Assembly (NCBI GenBank): GCA_963924555.1
Contig: OZ004581.1
Span: forward strand, 2,232,001-2,296,000
DNA: 64,000 nucleotides
Direction: 5' to 3'
DNA from: Crambe crambe
Taxonomy: Eukaryota; Porifera; Demospongiae; Poecilosclerida; Crambeidae
Shown here one piece after another: positions 1 to 40,908 of the stretch (positions are counted from its first letter, which is position 1; the number at the start of each line of letters is the position of its first letter). The notes under the pieces were generated by a model. It ran no database searches. It saw only the letters and a list, made by a program, of their open reading frames with translations, and was not told the origin of the DNA. The position numbers and the translations under genes are program-made.

Positions 1-10643
<10,643 letters not shown>

Positions 10644-10664
10644 CTTTAGTGATCACATGACCTG

Positions 10665-10870
10665 TATGCAATCACATGACAATCACATGACATACATATC
10701 ATACTAATCCCCTAGTATACTGTAATCATGCAATCACATGACAATCACAGGACATATCCATGATCTATTACATCATACTGCAATCATGCAATCACATGAC
10801 AATCACATGATCATAACCTAATCTGTAATCACATGACAATCGCATGACATAATTATCATGCAATCACATG
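10665..10870. repeat. ATCACATGACA short tandem repeat
   Basis: Irregular repeats of AATCACATGACAATCACATGA directly upstream of the first coding exon of gene A. CACATGA is E-box-like, but the repetition is a sufficient explanation. Confidence 0.6.
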
Positions 10871-11118
10871 ACAAGCTGTACAGAAATGATATAGACACTT
10901 TCGGGACAAAAAGCAATTAGGATAATTTTCTGTGTCTGCCTAGGACACTTTGATCTCTAATCAATCAGGACATCTCTCTAATCAATCAGGACACCTCTCG
11001 AGCTAAACAATCACTGGACATGCACCTCTCTAATCAAACAGGACACTTTTTTCTGGTCCCATAATGAAGTGAAAATTTGGTTAACAACTTAGATGATGTG
11101 GATTGTATGTACATTATG

Positions 11119-11155
<37 letters not shown>

Positions 11156-13204
11156 TTTACAGTGGAACATAATTATTTCAGCTCATAGAGTAGTAATCAG
11201 CTCTCTGCTGATGTTTTAAATGTTAAATTTGATCAATAATTGAGAGAGTGAGAGCGGATAATTAATGATTAAGCGATACAGATAAACTCTAGCTGTTGTA
11301 ACTTCCAAGTCCATAACTTTATGTACTTCTCATGAATGTCTAGCATCAATACCATTACCTAATTAGGAATTCCAGATGGTGGTTCAAGGTTTTCATAAAT
11401 AAAAAACATTCTAACTGCAGGCTGCAATTGGAGAGGCAGCAAAAACACTCAACGGAGTTTATTATACATCGCGGACACAATGTCACGTCCCAAAAAAACT
11501 CAGCCACCAAGCTGTATAATTTATCTCTCTATGTATGGCAATAAGAGTTTGAATTAGTAAATATCCTGATGGGTCAGATCATCCTGTGACATCTCTCTAT
11601 CAAGGCTACTCCATCAATTCATGTCTCAAGCACTCTGCTCTAACTTTCTCAAGTCTTGACCAAATTTCACCAGCAGAGAGCTCATTCCCCAGCCCACTCT
11701 ATGAACTGGTTTTCGAAATATGAAATATGAAATTTGGTTAAGAATTGAGGAAGTTTAGCTAGAGCAGATAATATAGAGAATGATCAACTAGACCATTCTG
11801 CTACGTATGTCCCAGCAACACTGGCATCTTGAATTATGTTCCAGGCAAATGGAAGCAAGAAAGATTGCCGCGGGAGCTTATGTGATATCGATGCTGCTCA
11901 AGAAAATTTACGTAGTGTATCTTCTTCCTTCACTTATTCCCTTGACTTGACTCCTCTAGGTTTTGCATGGGTGCATTGAACTTGGGAAGTGAAGACAGCC
12001 TATTCTTAATGAGATTACCTCTCTCTATGATGTACCTCTCTATGATGAGACCACCACTTTATCAATTACAATAATATAGAGAATGATCAACTAGACTATT
12101 CTGCCACGTACGTATGTCTCAGCAACACTGGCATCTTGAATTATGTTCCAGACAAATGGAAGCAAGAAAGATTGCCACGGTGGACCAGGTGTTTCAACCT
12201 AAAAGAGGCCATGCATCCCTCCTCCCTTACCCCATGATAGCACTAGCCCATACTAGGTGATCACACTAAATGAGGATATACGTACCCCTTTAATCAGGAC
12301 TTCTACTTTCAAATTCAGGGCTTATACGTACATTGGATGGTAACGAATGAGGATATCTCTCTTCTACATTGGATAGTATTCAATGAGAATATCCCTCTAC
12401 TCAGGACTTCAACTTTGGATAGTAACAAATATGGCTCTAAATGCCCTATTCTATTCCCTATGATTCCATGTAGGTCTCTGTTGTCTCCGAGTTGGCTAGT
12501 AGCCAGGAAAAAAAGAAAAGATTAAATTCTTCACGACAGTTAACACAGAAGCTGTAGAAGAAGAACTGCAGGAAATGTAAATGAAATTCTTATCACTTTC
12601 CAGTGTAAATCGGACAGTCTTTTTTTCACTACTAGGGAAATGCAAAGCATTGTAGTGAGCGAATTAAGCTTTAGGATGATGTCAATGGATGGAACCAGAA
12701 TAGTACCCTCTCATTGGACCCCTAGTCGCTTGGTTCACTTGCAACTACAAGTGCCACTAAAGGAGTACTCTGAAGCATCTTAATTGAAGACAAGTATCCT
12801 TGACAACAAGAACAGTCATATTATAATTATTTGCCTAATGTACGTTTAAAAAATGAGCAAATAAATCTGTTTCTTGCTGTCAGTATTCAGTTACAGTCAT
12901 GTCACTTTAAGTACAGTCATGGCTAAAAAAAATCTAAGACTTGCAACTTACCACTAGCTATTGATTTAAACTGATAACCATAAATGGTCACCATGGTAAC
13001 CCAGGGTGATCACCATGGTTCTCTCATTCCCATCTGAAAGAATCTTTGACCATTAGAGACACCACTGGAGACAGCAGGGAAGGAGGCCTTAACCACACAA
13101 ATTATTAATGGGTTGAAGTACGATAAAAGGTCGATCAGTGAGAATATTCCTAGTTGTATGATATAGTTACGACTATGTACGTGTGCTTTCCTGGAAATTA
13201 TCAA

Positions 13205-13945
13205 CTAAGGTCCCAAAGTGTCCACAATGTATTATTCAACCTCTGTATCTCTCTCTATGTAATAATACAATTTCCAAGGTCCCAAAGTGTCCACAATAGA
13301 GAGGTTCCACTGTACTTTAGTGCATCATTCAACCTCTGTATTGAGGACACCTCTATACTAAGGACAATTTCCAAGGTCCCAAAGTGTCCACAATAGAGAG
13401 GTTCCACTGTACTTTAGTGCATCATTCAACCTCTGTATTGAGGACACCTCTATACTAAGGACAATTTCCAAGGTCCCAAAGTGTCCACAATAGAGAGGTT
13501 CCACTGTACTTTAGTGCATCATTCAACCTCTATATTGAGGACACCTCTATACTAAGGACAGCTTCCAAGGTCCCAAAGTGTCCACAATAGAGAGGTTCCA
13601 CTGTACTTTAGTGCATCATTCAACCTCTATATTGAGGACACCTCTATACTAAGGACAGCTTCCAAGGTCCCAAAGTGTCCACAATAGAGAGGTTCCACTG
13701 TATTTTAGTGCATCATTCAACCTCTGTATTGAGGACACCTCTATACTAAGGAAGGTCCCAAAGTGTCCACAATAGTTCCACTGTACTTTTATCATTCAAC
13801 TTCTGTATTGAGGACACCTCTATACTAAGGAATTAAGGTCCCAAATTGTCCACAATAGTCTAAGAGAGGTTCCACTGTACTTTAGTACATCATTCTTACT
13901 GTATTGAGGACACCTCTATACTAAGGACAATTTCCAAAATGTCCA
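13205..13945. repeat. 97-bp minisatellite with embedded pogo-like TIR motif
   Basis: About seven copies of a 97-bp unit: CCCAAAGTGTCCACAATAGA, GAGGTTCCACTGTA, CATCATTCAACCTC, GACACCTCTATACTAAGGAC. Inverted array of the same unit at 28115-28430. Confidence 0.9.
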
Positions 13946-14219
13946 TAATTAAAGTCTCCGTATCAAGGAAATCTCTCTCGCAAAACTTTCAGGAATGCTC
14001 TTTAAAGCACAAATCAATTCTACAGCTTTGCAGCTTCAGGTGTATCAAGTGCTTGAAGTCTACATGAATCCATACTCGATGCAATTCCAGCAACACAGGA
14101 AACTCATTGGCCTGTACTCCAGGCTCGGCTTCAGCAATAAAATTTGTGTGCCAACTGTAAAATTCTTTTGTTCTATCACATTTTATGAACTGATTTTTAT
14201 GTCCTGAAAAATAGTTTCC

Positions 14220-14850
14220 TGATTAAAGAGCTGAGGGTGTCCTGATAATAGGGATGTCCTGACTATAGAGGTTGTCCTGCAGGGTGGCCTGATTATAGAG
14301 GGTGTCCCTGCTAGAGGGTGTCCTGATTATAAGGGTGTCTTAGTTATAGAGGGTGTCCTGCAGGGTGAGGGAGTCCTGCTTATAGAGGGTGTCCTGATTA
14401 TAAGGGTGTCTTAGTTATAGAGGGTGTCCTGCTCATAGAGGGTGTCCTGCAGGGTGAGGGAGTCCTGCTTATAGAGGGTGTACTGATTATAAGGGTGTCT
14501 TAGTTATAGAGGGTGTCCTGATTATAAGGGTGTCTTAGTTATAGAGGGTGTCCTGCTTATAGAGGGTGTCCTGCAGGGTGAGGGAGTCCTGCTTATAGAG
14601 GGTGTCCTGATTATAAGGGTGTCTTAGTTATAGAGGGTGTCCTGCTCATAGAGGGTGTCCTGCAGGGTGGGGGAGTCCTGCTTATAGAGGGTGTCCTGAT
14701 TATAAGGGTGTCTTAGTTATAGAGGGTGTCCTGCTCATAGAGTGTATCCTGCAGGGTGAGGGTGTCCTGCTTATAGAGGGTGTCCTGATTATAAGAGGGT
14801 GTCTTGGTTATAGAGGGTGTCCTGCTTATAGAGGTCAGTACATCTCAGGG
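14220..14850. repeat. higher-order GAGGGTGTCCTG minisatellite
   Basis: Short units (TATAGAGGGTGTCCTG, TTATAAGGGTGTCTTAG, CAGGGTGAGGGAGTCCTG) are arranged in a larger repeated block, i.e. two levels of repetition. Confidence 0.85.
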
Positions 14851-15164
14851 AGTCACAATGTTCTCAGAGAGGTTTGACTGTTAGCATTCACAACAGGAAA
14901 ACACTATCTTACGTATCTTTCTGTGTGCATGAATAAAGAAAGATCAAAACACTGACGCGTGCTTAGATAAACTTGTTCCGGCAGATGCTGTTTACTTGGT
15001 CCATGGCAACCAGTTTCAATAGCAACATATTGTCATCATATTCAAGGATTGTTTAGCTCCAGAATAATCCATTTTCAATGATATGTACATACGTATGTAC
15101 ACAATGAATTACCTCATGACTAGGCACATGTGTACTGTGGAACCAATTTTTAGGACAAGAAGGA

Positions 15165-15380
15165 TGTGTCCTGATTAGAGAGATGTCCTGATTAAAGAGA
15201 TACCCTGATTTAGAGGTGTCCTGATTAAAGTCCTGATTAGAGATGTCCTGATTAAAGAGATATTCTGATTAGAGGCGTCTTGATTAGAGAGGTGTTCTGT
15301 TTAGAAATATGTCTTAATTAGAGAAGTGTCCTGATTAGAGAAGTGTCCTGATTAGTAAGAGAGGTATTCTGATTTAAGAG
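15165..15380. repeat. GTGTCCTGATTAGAGAG tandem repeat
   Basis: Short units of about 17-20 bp. Also at 38160-38240, and inverted-like at 10940-11050 and 39735-39900 (CTGATCAGGACACC). Confidence 0.75.
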
Positions 15381-15423
15381 GCACCCTTACATATCAGGAA
15401 TCACATCCAATTTTCAGTGCCAT

Positions 15424-15501
15424 GTTATACAGAGTGTTATACAGAGTGTTATACAGAGTGTTATACAGAGTGTTATACAGAGTGTTATACAGAGTGTTAT
15501 A
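15424..15501. repeat. 12-bp repeat GTTATACAGAGT
   Basis: About 6.5 perfect copies. Confidence 0.95.
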
Positions 15502-15999
15502 TTGTCATAACTCATGATTTTGGTCAGATATGGGAACTATTTCAAATACAAATATGAATTAGTTCCAAACTTCTGTCATGTGTTCTATAATGGTTAGACT
15601 ATCTCCACATCAAATATCCAGACCATGGCCACTAGTAGTCATAAGTTATGGTAAAAAAATGTCCAATATTTGATTTCTACTTGGGGACTAATCATTGACA
15701 GGAGATGAGGAAATTCACCAGGAAATGATGCTTGGAGTGTTATACAGTAAATTATGACTTTGTGGCGTCTTGTTTAATTTTTATCGAAGGAGGATGCAAT
15801 AGCCTCTTTTCCTTGCATGAAGGAGCTTCAGTATTCAAAACACAGCAGACCCCGAGGGATGGTAGTCATATGCAAAATGTATGCATAGGCTTCCTGTGTT
15901 TATCTCATGGAGAGTGCTTGACAGTATTAGAGGAACGTCCCTATTAATTATTGTACTTATACTGTCTTTGGTTATAGAGTTATTGGTTAAACCCCCGGC

Positions 16000-16450
16000 C
16001 TTAATAGAGAAGTGGTCTCTTTAGGGAGGTTGGAATGCTTGGACATCATGGTGGAGTGGCCTTAATAGAGAGGTGGAGGTTGAAATAGCTGGAATAGGTG
16101 CTGTTGAGACATGGTGGAGCGGCCTTAATAGAGAGGTGGTCTCTTTATTAAGGAGGTTGAATAGCTGGAATAGGTGCTGTTGGGACATGGTGGAGTGGCC
16201 TTAATAGAGATGTGGTCTCATTAAGGGAGGTTGAAATAGCTGGAATAGGTGCTGTTGGGACATGGTGGAGTGGCCTTAATAGAGATGTGGTCTCATTAAG
16301 GGAGGTTGAAATAGCTGGAATAGGTGCTATTGGGACATGGTGGAGTGGCCTTAATAGAGATGTGGTCTCATTAAGGGAGGTTGAAATAGCTGGAATAGGT
16401 GCTATTGGGACATGGTGGAGTGGCCTTAATAGAGAGGTGGTCTCTTAAGA
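16000..16450. repeat. 74-bp minisatellite, third array
   Basis: About five copies. Some units have GATGTGGTCTCATTAAGGGA in place of the standard segment, so this array has its own variant. Confidence 0.85.
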
Positions 16451-17149
16451 GGTGGCCTCATTATAGGGTGGTCTGTTTTACTGTAAAGTTGTCCTTAAAA
16501 TTATAAATACAGCTGGACTACTACACCTTCAAAATTAAATCTAGAGGTCCCATGTGATCTCAAGCCTGTCCAACACTTACCAAATATGACTCCACTGTAG
16601 ATAGAGATAGGTGGTCTAATTGGTTCTAATAAAAGCTACAGTGCATGAAGCCTGTCCACAGAATTTCCATTAATACTGTACTAAAATCTCCACGTACGTA
16701 CATAGTTCCACAAGCATTGATTAAGCTCTTTAACCCATTAGAGTTGATACAGTCATTTACAAGCATGAGTGAGCCTCCGATAAAGGACAGTCTGAAAAGC
16801 CTCTCATTAAGAGAGGGATAATCTAAGAAGTACCTTTCTGTATACACACTATGCCAAAATAACCTTTAAAAACTACAAATGACAAAAGGTGAGGACAAAC
16901 CTCTCATCCAGAAAGGACAGTCTAGTAAGTATAAAAAGAGGAAGGACAAAAGGCTGGGTCCCAAGTGTATCTGGTTGCTAAGCATACTGTACGTAGTATA
17001 GGGTCTAACAAAGACAAAATCCAGTCTTAATGAAATTACTTGTGGTTTGCAGAGAATGCAAACATTAGTGCATGCCTCACTGTAGCATTGAATCACAATA
17101 TTTAGAGGCCCTAGAGCTCTTATTGTGGGCACACCAATTTAGGAAGTAA

Positions 17150-17320
17150 TCCATCCCAGCACATGCATGTATAAGCAAATGCATGTATGTACATGCATGT
17201 ACGTATTTACAAGTACATGCATATACAAGCACATGCATATAGAAGCACACGCATGTACAAGCACATGCATGTACGTATATACAAGCACCACGCATGTACA
17301 TACATGTATAAGGACATGCA
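17150..17320. repeat. ACATGCATGTA short repeat
   Basis: Alternating purine-pyrimidine units (GCATGTACAAGCACATGCAT) with Z-DNA-forming character. Confidence 0.7.
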
Positions 17321-18400
17321 TGTAAAGCACGTATGGGACTAGAACAAGTGTCCTGGATATAGAGGGTGTCCCTTAATACAGAGAGAGAGGTTCTACTGTG
17401 TTAGTATGGGACTAGAACCAGTGTCCTGGATATGGATGGTGTCCTTAATACAGAGGGTCTACAGTGAGAGGTTCCACTGTATAATCCCTACATTTATATC
17501 CACTGCCTATAGCTAACTTTATTATTTTCATACGAGGCTGCAGTAGCCTAGCTCGATTTTAGGCCATCCCAACTTAGCCTTTTTATTTAGAAGAAATTTT
17601 TTGCACTCATACTGTAGTGCTTTTTAAAAAGTAACTGTGAAGTTGAAAGTAAGTTTGTGCATGTAAAGAATTGAGGGTGGCAGTATTGACAATCAATCAT
17701 AATAATAATTGACATGAGGCTATAGTACTACCAAGTGCCATCCCTACATCTTTCTAATCTTTTGTAGGTACACTGGTGATTAAAGAATTCTTAATATCAA
17801 ATTTTACAGTAACAGCAGCATGTGCTGGGTGAAGTGAGCAGACTACACTAGCCCAAGTGCTGGCTATATAGGATGAGCATGCCATTTGTACTGTAGTGCA
17901 GTAAGGAGTGACTGGAACATCATCAGATCAAACTGTACATACTTTCTACATGTGATTCAAACTTGCTGCAATTTTGCAGTTTATTAATAGTCCTAATGCA
18001 CATGATTTACTTCCATTAGCTATCATGAACATCATTGTCATGTCATAATAACAAACATGAGACTGAAAATGAATCAACTAATATTTCCTTTTTAACAGAT
18101 CCTTTGGGAACCAGTGATTATATATATAATTAGATATTGTGTTGGGAGTTAAACCTTTTTTTTTTTTCATGTTTAGCTAAGATGCTGCTTTTTTTTGTGA
18201 CATTTACCTATAGTAGACTTAAGGCTGAAATTTGGTCACGTAGAGATAGTTCAACCATTTAATATAGAGCATAGCTAATTATGGGACAGTTTTATCCAAG
18301 CATTGTTTGAGAAATTGCTAATCTATTAAAAAAACTGACTACCTAGAGACTAGAGTAGAGCTAAAGTTAAATATAGTAGCGTGAAGTAAAAGTAACTCAC

Positions 18401-18660
18401 CTTGTAAAAATAGCTAGCTATATAGTTTCTTTGCAGATACGCACTGCCAGATGTTTGACCTAAAATTTAAGGATGGTATAAGATGAATAATCAGCAGAAC
18501 TGGCAAGCTAGCTAGCTGCTTCTGTTCTGCTAGCTCAACAGTAGCTACGGTATATCTAAATCACCGGTCTTACCTTCCGATATAAAACTACTAGAGGTCG
18601 GCTATATTAAGCTACTTGACTATTGCTCCAAGCTCTTCCTGACGGCATAGACTTAAAGCT
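18401..18660 (-). other. probable 5' UTR exons of the CARD-coil-PDZ gene
   Basis: On the minus strand a segment ending at 18574 is followed by the donor GTAAGA. A second segment, 18459-18401, lies between an acceptor (TTTTAG) and the donor GTGAGT. Neither has an ATG-initiated frame. The coding exon starting at ATG 10643 is preceded by an acceptor (ATACAG) that places its 5' edge at 10661. I infer these are untranslated first exons of that gene with a 7.7-kb repeat-filled intron between; the outer edge near 18660 is a guess. Confidence 0.4.
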
Positions 18661-19107
18661 CAGCGGAGAGAGAAACAGAGCCATCGCTTTTTATAATCAA
18701 CCCTGGTAAGGGTTGTCAAATGCGCATGCGTATTATGCGCGCGATTTTTCATAGGGGAAATACAAGGTAGGGGAAACACTAGGAATGCTTTGTTTTGTTT
18801 CAGTATTGATGCAATCCTTGACTTTAATAGTGGCTTGCTATAACCTATGACACTAGGTGTACTTGCTAAGGCTACAGTTGAATTAATCAAAGATACACAC
18901 ACTCTCGAGGTGAGATCATGTAGCATCCTTTTAAGATTGGGGGATCTCCCCTTTCACCAGTCTTTCACTGACAGACATCATTGATTATATCGTAGCTAAA
19001 TCAACATAGGGTGATCCCTTTTTAGCTTTAGCTATATCTCATTCTGCATAGTAAGTTTAGTACTGGAAGACATGCAGACACTATTATTAATAGTGTATCT
19101 GAACCTT

Positions 19108-19156
19108 AGTCTTGTGTGCCCAACCCCTTTTTCAAAAGGGTCGGGCACACAAGACT
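19108..19156. repeat. short GC-rich hairpin
   Basis: AGTCTTGTGTGCCC and its exact inverted copy are the outer arms of a 49-bp fold-back with almost no loop, upstream of gene A's inferred 5' end. Confidence 0.7.
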
Positions 19157-19490
19157 TGATCCTTTGATTATAACTACTATAGCTAGCTATAAACAAACCA
19201 ACTAGCTCATAGAGTGGTTGTTCAGCTATCAGCTCAGATTTGAGAATTGAGAATGTTAAGAGCAGATAGCTAATTATAGCAGGGACGTGACTAGCTACTA
19301 TTGTTCACAGGTTGCATGTGAACGCCCCTTCACCTACGTACCAACTCTCAATGCACTGAAGATACAGTAGTTTGTAGAACAATGTCTTGCATCAGGCAGG
19401 GATAGGTGGTGGCCTTGAAGGATTTGTGGTTTGGAAACAACACTAATGTTTTTAACACTGCCTATTATACAGTAGAGATTTTTGGCTATT

Positions 19491-19962
19491 CATGGGTGTA
19501 AGAAGCAGGGGGGCTGGGGGGGCTTCAGCCCCCCCACTCAAAATGGATACTACCTGCACATAGGCATTAGTATATGCAAAACAGATGCTGCATGTCAACT
19601 AAGTGTTAATAACACCTAGATAAGTATTAACATCACAGAATGAGGTTAATTAAGTATTAGTAAACACCTGGCTCTACTATGGCACAGAGGAGAATTCATC
19701 ACTCCAATTCAGTTCTCAAATTGATGCAGGTAGCTAACTATCTATGTAAGATTGCATACATTATAAATAAAAATTATTGTATATGATGCTGGTCCATCTT
19801 CAAAGACCTCAATCACAAGCACTGACGCCACTGTTGTGGTACACTGGTATCCAAAAATGGGTGTGGTTAAGGAAAGTGGGCGTGGTCTGCTAAAAATTTT
19901 CCCACGTGCAAGAGCACACATACATCAGCCCCCCTACCAGAAAACATCTTCTTACGCCCCTG
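19491..19962. mobile_element. 472-bp non-autonomous DNA transposon, 5-bp target duplication
   Basis: Ends CATGGGTGTAAGAAG and (inverted) CAGGGGCGTAAGAAG, flanked by CTATT on both sides. GC-rich GGGGGG blocks sit just inside each end. No open frame. The right half resembles pieces at about 20020-20160 and 31870-31964 (GTGGGCGTGG/GTGGGCATG motifs). Confidence 0.6.
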
Positions 19963-22900
19963 CTATTTAGTGGTTAGATATTATGTATACCACTCCTTAT
20001 TCCAAAAAAACAACCACCATCAAGTGGGTGCAGTAGTCCAAAAAAGGTTGCGGTTAGTCAAAAGTGGGCATGTGGCCAGGCAAAATTTTTTTCCATGCAC
20101 AAGCGTGCACAGAGACTTTATGAACCCCCCTCAATCAAGCCCAGTTACGCCACTGTAGAGTGAATGATCAAGGACCTGTATGCTGGAATGCTGGAATGCA
20201 GCAGTTCAACTATCAATGTTTTGATTGCAACTAAATACATAATACCCACAAGCTGTACGTAGGTGACCACAATGGATATCACTTTATGGGTGCTAGAGGT
20301 CAAGAAAACATTACAGCTAAATTATTGTGACTTTAATTGCTAGCAAGCAAACAAAAACATGATAACAGTTACTCCATTGCCATTAGCTATAGTGAGACCA
20401 CTGAATAGCAGCAGACACATAATTATGGGACCCAGCCTTTAATCCTTGTAGAAAGTTTGTCCTCTTTTGGAGGTTATTTTGTATAGAGTGAAGCTATTAT
20501 TGCTTGTACTCTTTAGATAATTATTCACATACAATATTAGCTTAGCTAGTTACTTATGATGCATTTCATAAAATTAATGTCATGGAAGGGATGCTTGAAT
20601 ATTATCCAATCCATGTGACAGTAAAGCTACATAGCTATATATATCCTCAATGGAGGTTCAGACAGTTAGTTTATGATGTGTGACAGCCTATAATATAGCT
20701 ATTGTAGTGCCTCATCCAACCTGTGAGCTTTGATTTCAGTATATAGCTATGAAGTGCTCCCATTTTACCATGAATTTCAGTATTTTCAGCCGTTAAGTTT
20801 TTGAGTAATTTATGTGTATGGCTAGCTACGTATGTAGTAAGATTCAGTTCTTTTTTTAATTTTTTTTAGGAGTATTCTCGGTCAAAATATTGATTGGCAG
20901 CTCTGATACTGGAGGCTCTGATACCGGAGGCTCAAGTTAGCTATAGCAATAATTAGTATAACAGATATGTAGGTGGTTTGCTTATAAAACTGGTTGATCT
21001 AGGATATCAACTTCCACTTTCAATAGAATCACACACAGTTTATGTAAAAAGGAGATTGTGTGTGTGTGTGATCAGTTAAGAGGTAGTGCCGGTATGATGA
21101 CCAATGAACAAACTTTGTTCATATGGCTGAAGGAAACACTTGCGTTACAATGAAAACTTAAAAAGGAAGTTTACGAGCTTGATTCCATGAATGTCGGAAT
21201 TATTCTCTAATTAGCAGGGATCACCTCATAATAGTAATCTGTTGATATACCTGGCTCATAGCATGGTCAGGTTTTTTTTCCTATGTATTATGCATATACA
21301 ATTACATAATGTGTTTGATTATTCTTGAGCAGTGGAACCTCTGAGTAAAGGACACTTTGGGATCAGCCACTTTGTGGTTTGTATAATACGTAGAGAGGTT
21401 GTCCTTTTCTTGGAGGTTATATTAAATAATGCTATGGGGAAAGGGCCCAAAAGAGCGTCCTTTCTTGGGAGGTTGTCCTTTCCTTAGAGGGTCTTAGCAG
21501 CATAGACCAGTGATTAAGTTTCTTCTTCTTAACTGCTTCTTCTTTCATCATTAGTAACATAATTATGAAACTTGGCAGCTAGAAAGCTTACTGGTCAATA
21601 GTTGATTACGATTTGTCTACTTGACAATAGCTAATTATAAGGTCAAACTGCTGCTGAATTGGCTAGACTCAATACATGCACCACCAGGGTGCAGCTCGGC
21701 AGGAATGGTAACACCTTTCCACCCTGCACGCATGACCTGGAATTGGTTCTTTTCACGATAATTAATGGAAAATTTTTCGTCATTAAATTAGCTATTATAT
21801 TTGTAGTCACCACCCCCACTCCACACTCAAAAATTGTGTGAATGGTGTTTACCATGTTAAAGTCTAATTTACGTTCACCTGATCCATCTATCATTGGTTA
21901 GAGCTAATAGCTCTTATTTCAATTCTTAATTGAATTTCAAAAAAGTTCAGGGGTGCTTTAAATGTGGAATTTGGAGAAAGTTGCACTATTTCCTTTGCAT
22001 TTCCAAGAGTAACTTGAAGGAAACACTGTATTTATTCATAGGATACACAAGGGCACAGCATATTAATTTTCTTGACACCTTAAATAGGAAATATCCCATG
22101 CCCTATGAATTTTCTATCAAGTTTCCTTAGGATATTTCAAGGGTTCAAGATAGCTAGACTTCGTTGCAATAATGCACTATTATAGGATAAATTTTTCATG
22201 GGGTGTATTTTTCGTAGTTTTGCAAAATTTGAACTGTGAACCCAACCCTTGCGTGTGTATCAAATTTAATAATTTCCCCCCATGATAATGTGGTTCTAAT
22301 TGTGAACTGTTATTAATAACATCATTACATCATATATAATTTCTAGAGAACGCTATCAACTATTGCACCAATTGATAGCTAGGATAAGTTTGTTAGCTCT
22401 TTAACCTTTTCACGCTCTTAGTCCACACTTCAAGGCCACAAAAATTGCCATCATGTGTGCTTTTCTTCACACAATAATTATTATGAAATCTAGTCTAGAG
22501 CCAGCACATAATTAACCACAAAAATGCAGTTAATTTTACTTGTATAGTAAACTTGGATTCATGAGTAACATTCTTGGAAGGGGAAATGGGACCTAGCATA
22601 CACACTGAGTGTTCACTTTGGAATGGGATGTAGTGTAAGTTAGCCATGCATGGATTACAGTGTTCATTCCTTAAGGTCGGCATTTGGAATGGGATCTAGT
22701 ATATAGCTGCCTACAGTTTGGAATCCCCATTAAGATTCTTGTGTTTATATAACGATGGTGCACAAACCCATCTTTATTAAAATTAATTAGTCACATGTCA
22801 CTGTTATGTTTTGATTAAGGTATAATAGTTCCACTTTATCATGATGATTAACCCACTCTATCTAACAATGACCCTTGACCCTTGGGTCTTGGATCTTTAC

Positions 22901-23560
22901 ATATCAATAATTAGTTATTACGTTTTGATGAAGTATATTTCCACTTTATCATGATGATTAACACACTCCCTTAATAAATAAAATAATGATACCTTTTATA
23001 ATGAGAAATTCTGAGACACACTTTTTGTCCTTTGTCGAGACACACTTTTTGTCCTTTGTAGAGAGATTGTCCTCTTTTTTTTGGGAGATTATTTCGTAAA
23101 AAGTACATAATTATTAGTACAGTGGAACCTCTGAGTAAAGGAAAGTTCGGGATCAGCCACTTTGTATATAGAGAGGTTACCCTTTTTCTCAGAGGTTGAA
23201 AATGTCACTAGTTACAAACTGCGAAGGCATGTGATCTCCACAAGTGTAACAGGTCCAGTGGAACCATTATGGTTGTTTCCTTTTACTGATACTCAGTTTG
23301 ATGGATAAAACTATGGGAAAGGGGCCCCAAGATCATCCTCTTCTTGGAGGATCCAAATTAAAGTATCTAACTGAGAGGGCATGTACATACTGCTAACCGT
23401 TGCAACTGTTATGCAATAATAGTTTAATGGGCAAAATTGGGAGCAGACCAAATTATTGTTTAAATAGATAGATCAGCTGTACATATAGTAAGTATTATGC
23501 AATCATCAGGGGGAAACCCCTTGTAATAAGTGAAAAAGAAATAATGTTAATAATTGAGAA

Positions 23561-23566
23561 TTTATT
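23561..23566 (-). terminator. polyadenylation signal of the coiled-coil gene
   Basis: Minus-strand AATAAA lies 77 bp past the stop codon at 23643, the expected spacing for a short 3' UTR. Confidence 0.55.
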
Positions 23567-23642
23567 AGTATAACTGTTAATCATGTAAAAAAGTTGCACT
23601 TTGTCATAAATTTCTCTCTCTCTTTTTTTCCTGATGAGTATC

Positions 23643-40589
<16,947 letters not shown>

Positions 40590-40863
40590 GTTTCAAATTG
40601 GTCAAATGTCTGGAAACCTGAAGTAAAGATCAATTAAGGTACTTAATAACAGGGGTTGAATCAATTTACCCTATATATATATAGGTTGGCTCTCTATTTA
40701 TATGAAAGTATAATTTTTATTTTACAGATTATTCTTAATTAGATAGTTTGTAGGCTAAAAGGTATAGACGAATTACCAGGACATAAATTAATTTTATCAA
40801 CTTGGACCCAGGCAGGTTAAAGTGCACAGGGTCATCAGGAAAAGGAAATAGTTTATGACCAGC

Positions 40864-40908
<45 letters not shown>

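Larger units (their letters stand above)
10662..18400 (-). other. long repeat-filled region, probably 5' UTR intron of the CARD-coil-PDZ gene
   Basis: No supportable coding exon is seen on either strand. The stretch is mostly minisatellite arrays (listed separately) and copies of dispersed AT-rich repeats. The open frames inside arrays translate the repeat unit only. Confidence 0.5.
18661..23560. other. intergenic region between the CARD-coil-PDZ gene and the coiled-coil gene
   Basis: No coding exon could be supported. It holds a GC-rich hairpin (19108-19156), a 472-bp non-autonomous transposon (19491-19962), a related degenerate piece at about 20020-20160, and pogo-like TIR fragments at about 21331-21490 and 23120-23340. 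The rest is AT-rich unique sequence. Confidence 0.5.

Noticed and set aside
15424..15501. Tandem array considered as a CRISPR-like array, together with those at 25602 and 39735
   Set aside because: Units are head-to-tail with no unique spacers, and the genome is eukaryotic.
16212..16448. Plus-strand frame with a repeated peptide (EVEIAGIGAIGTWWSGLNRD)
   Set aside because: It translates the 74-bp minisatellite; the same DNA repeat elsewhere is not in frame.
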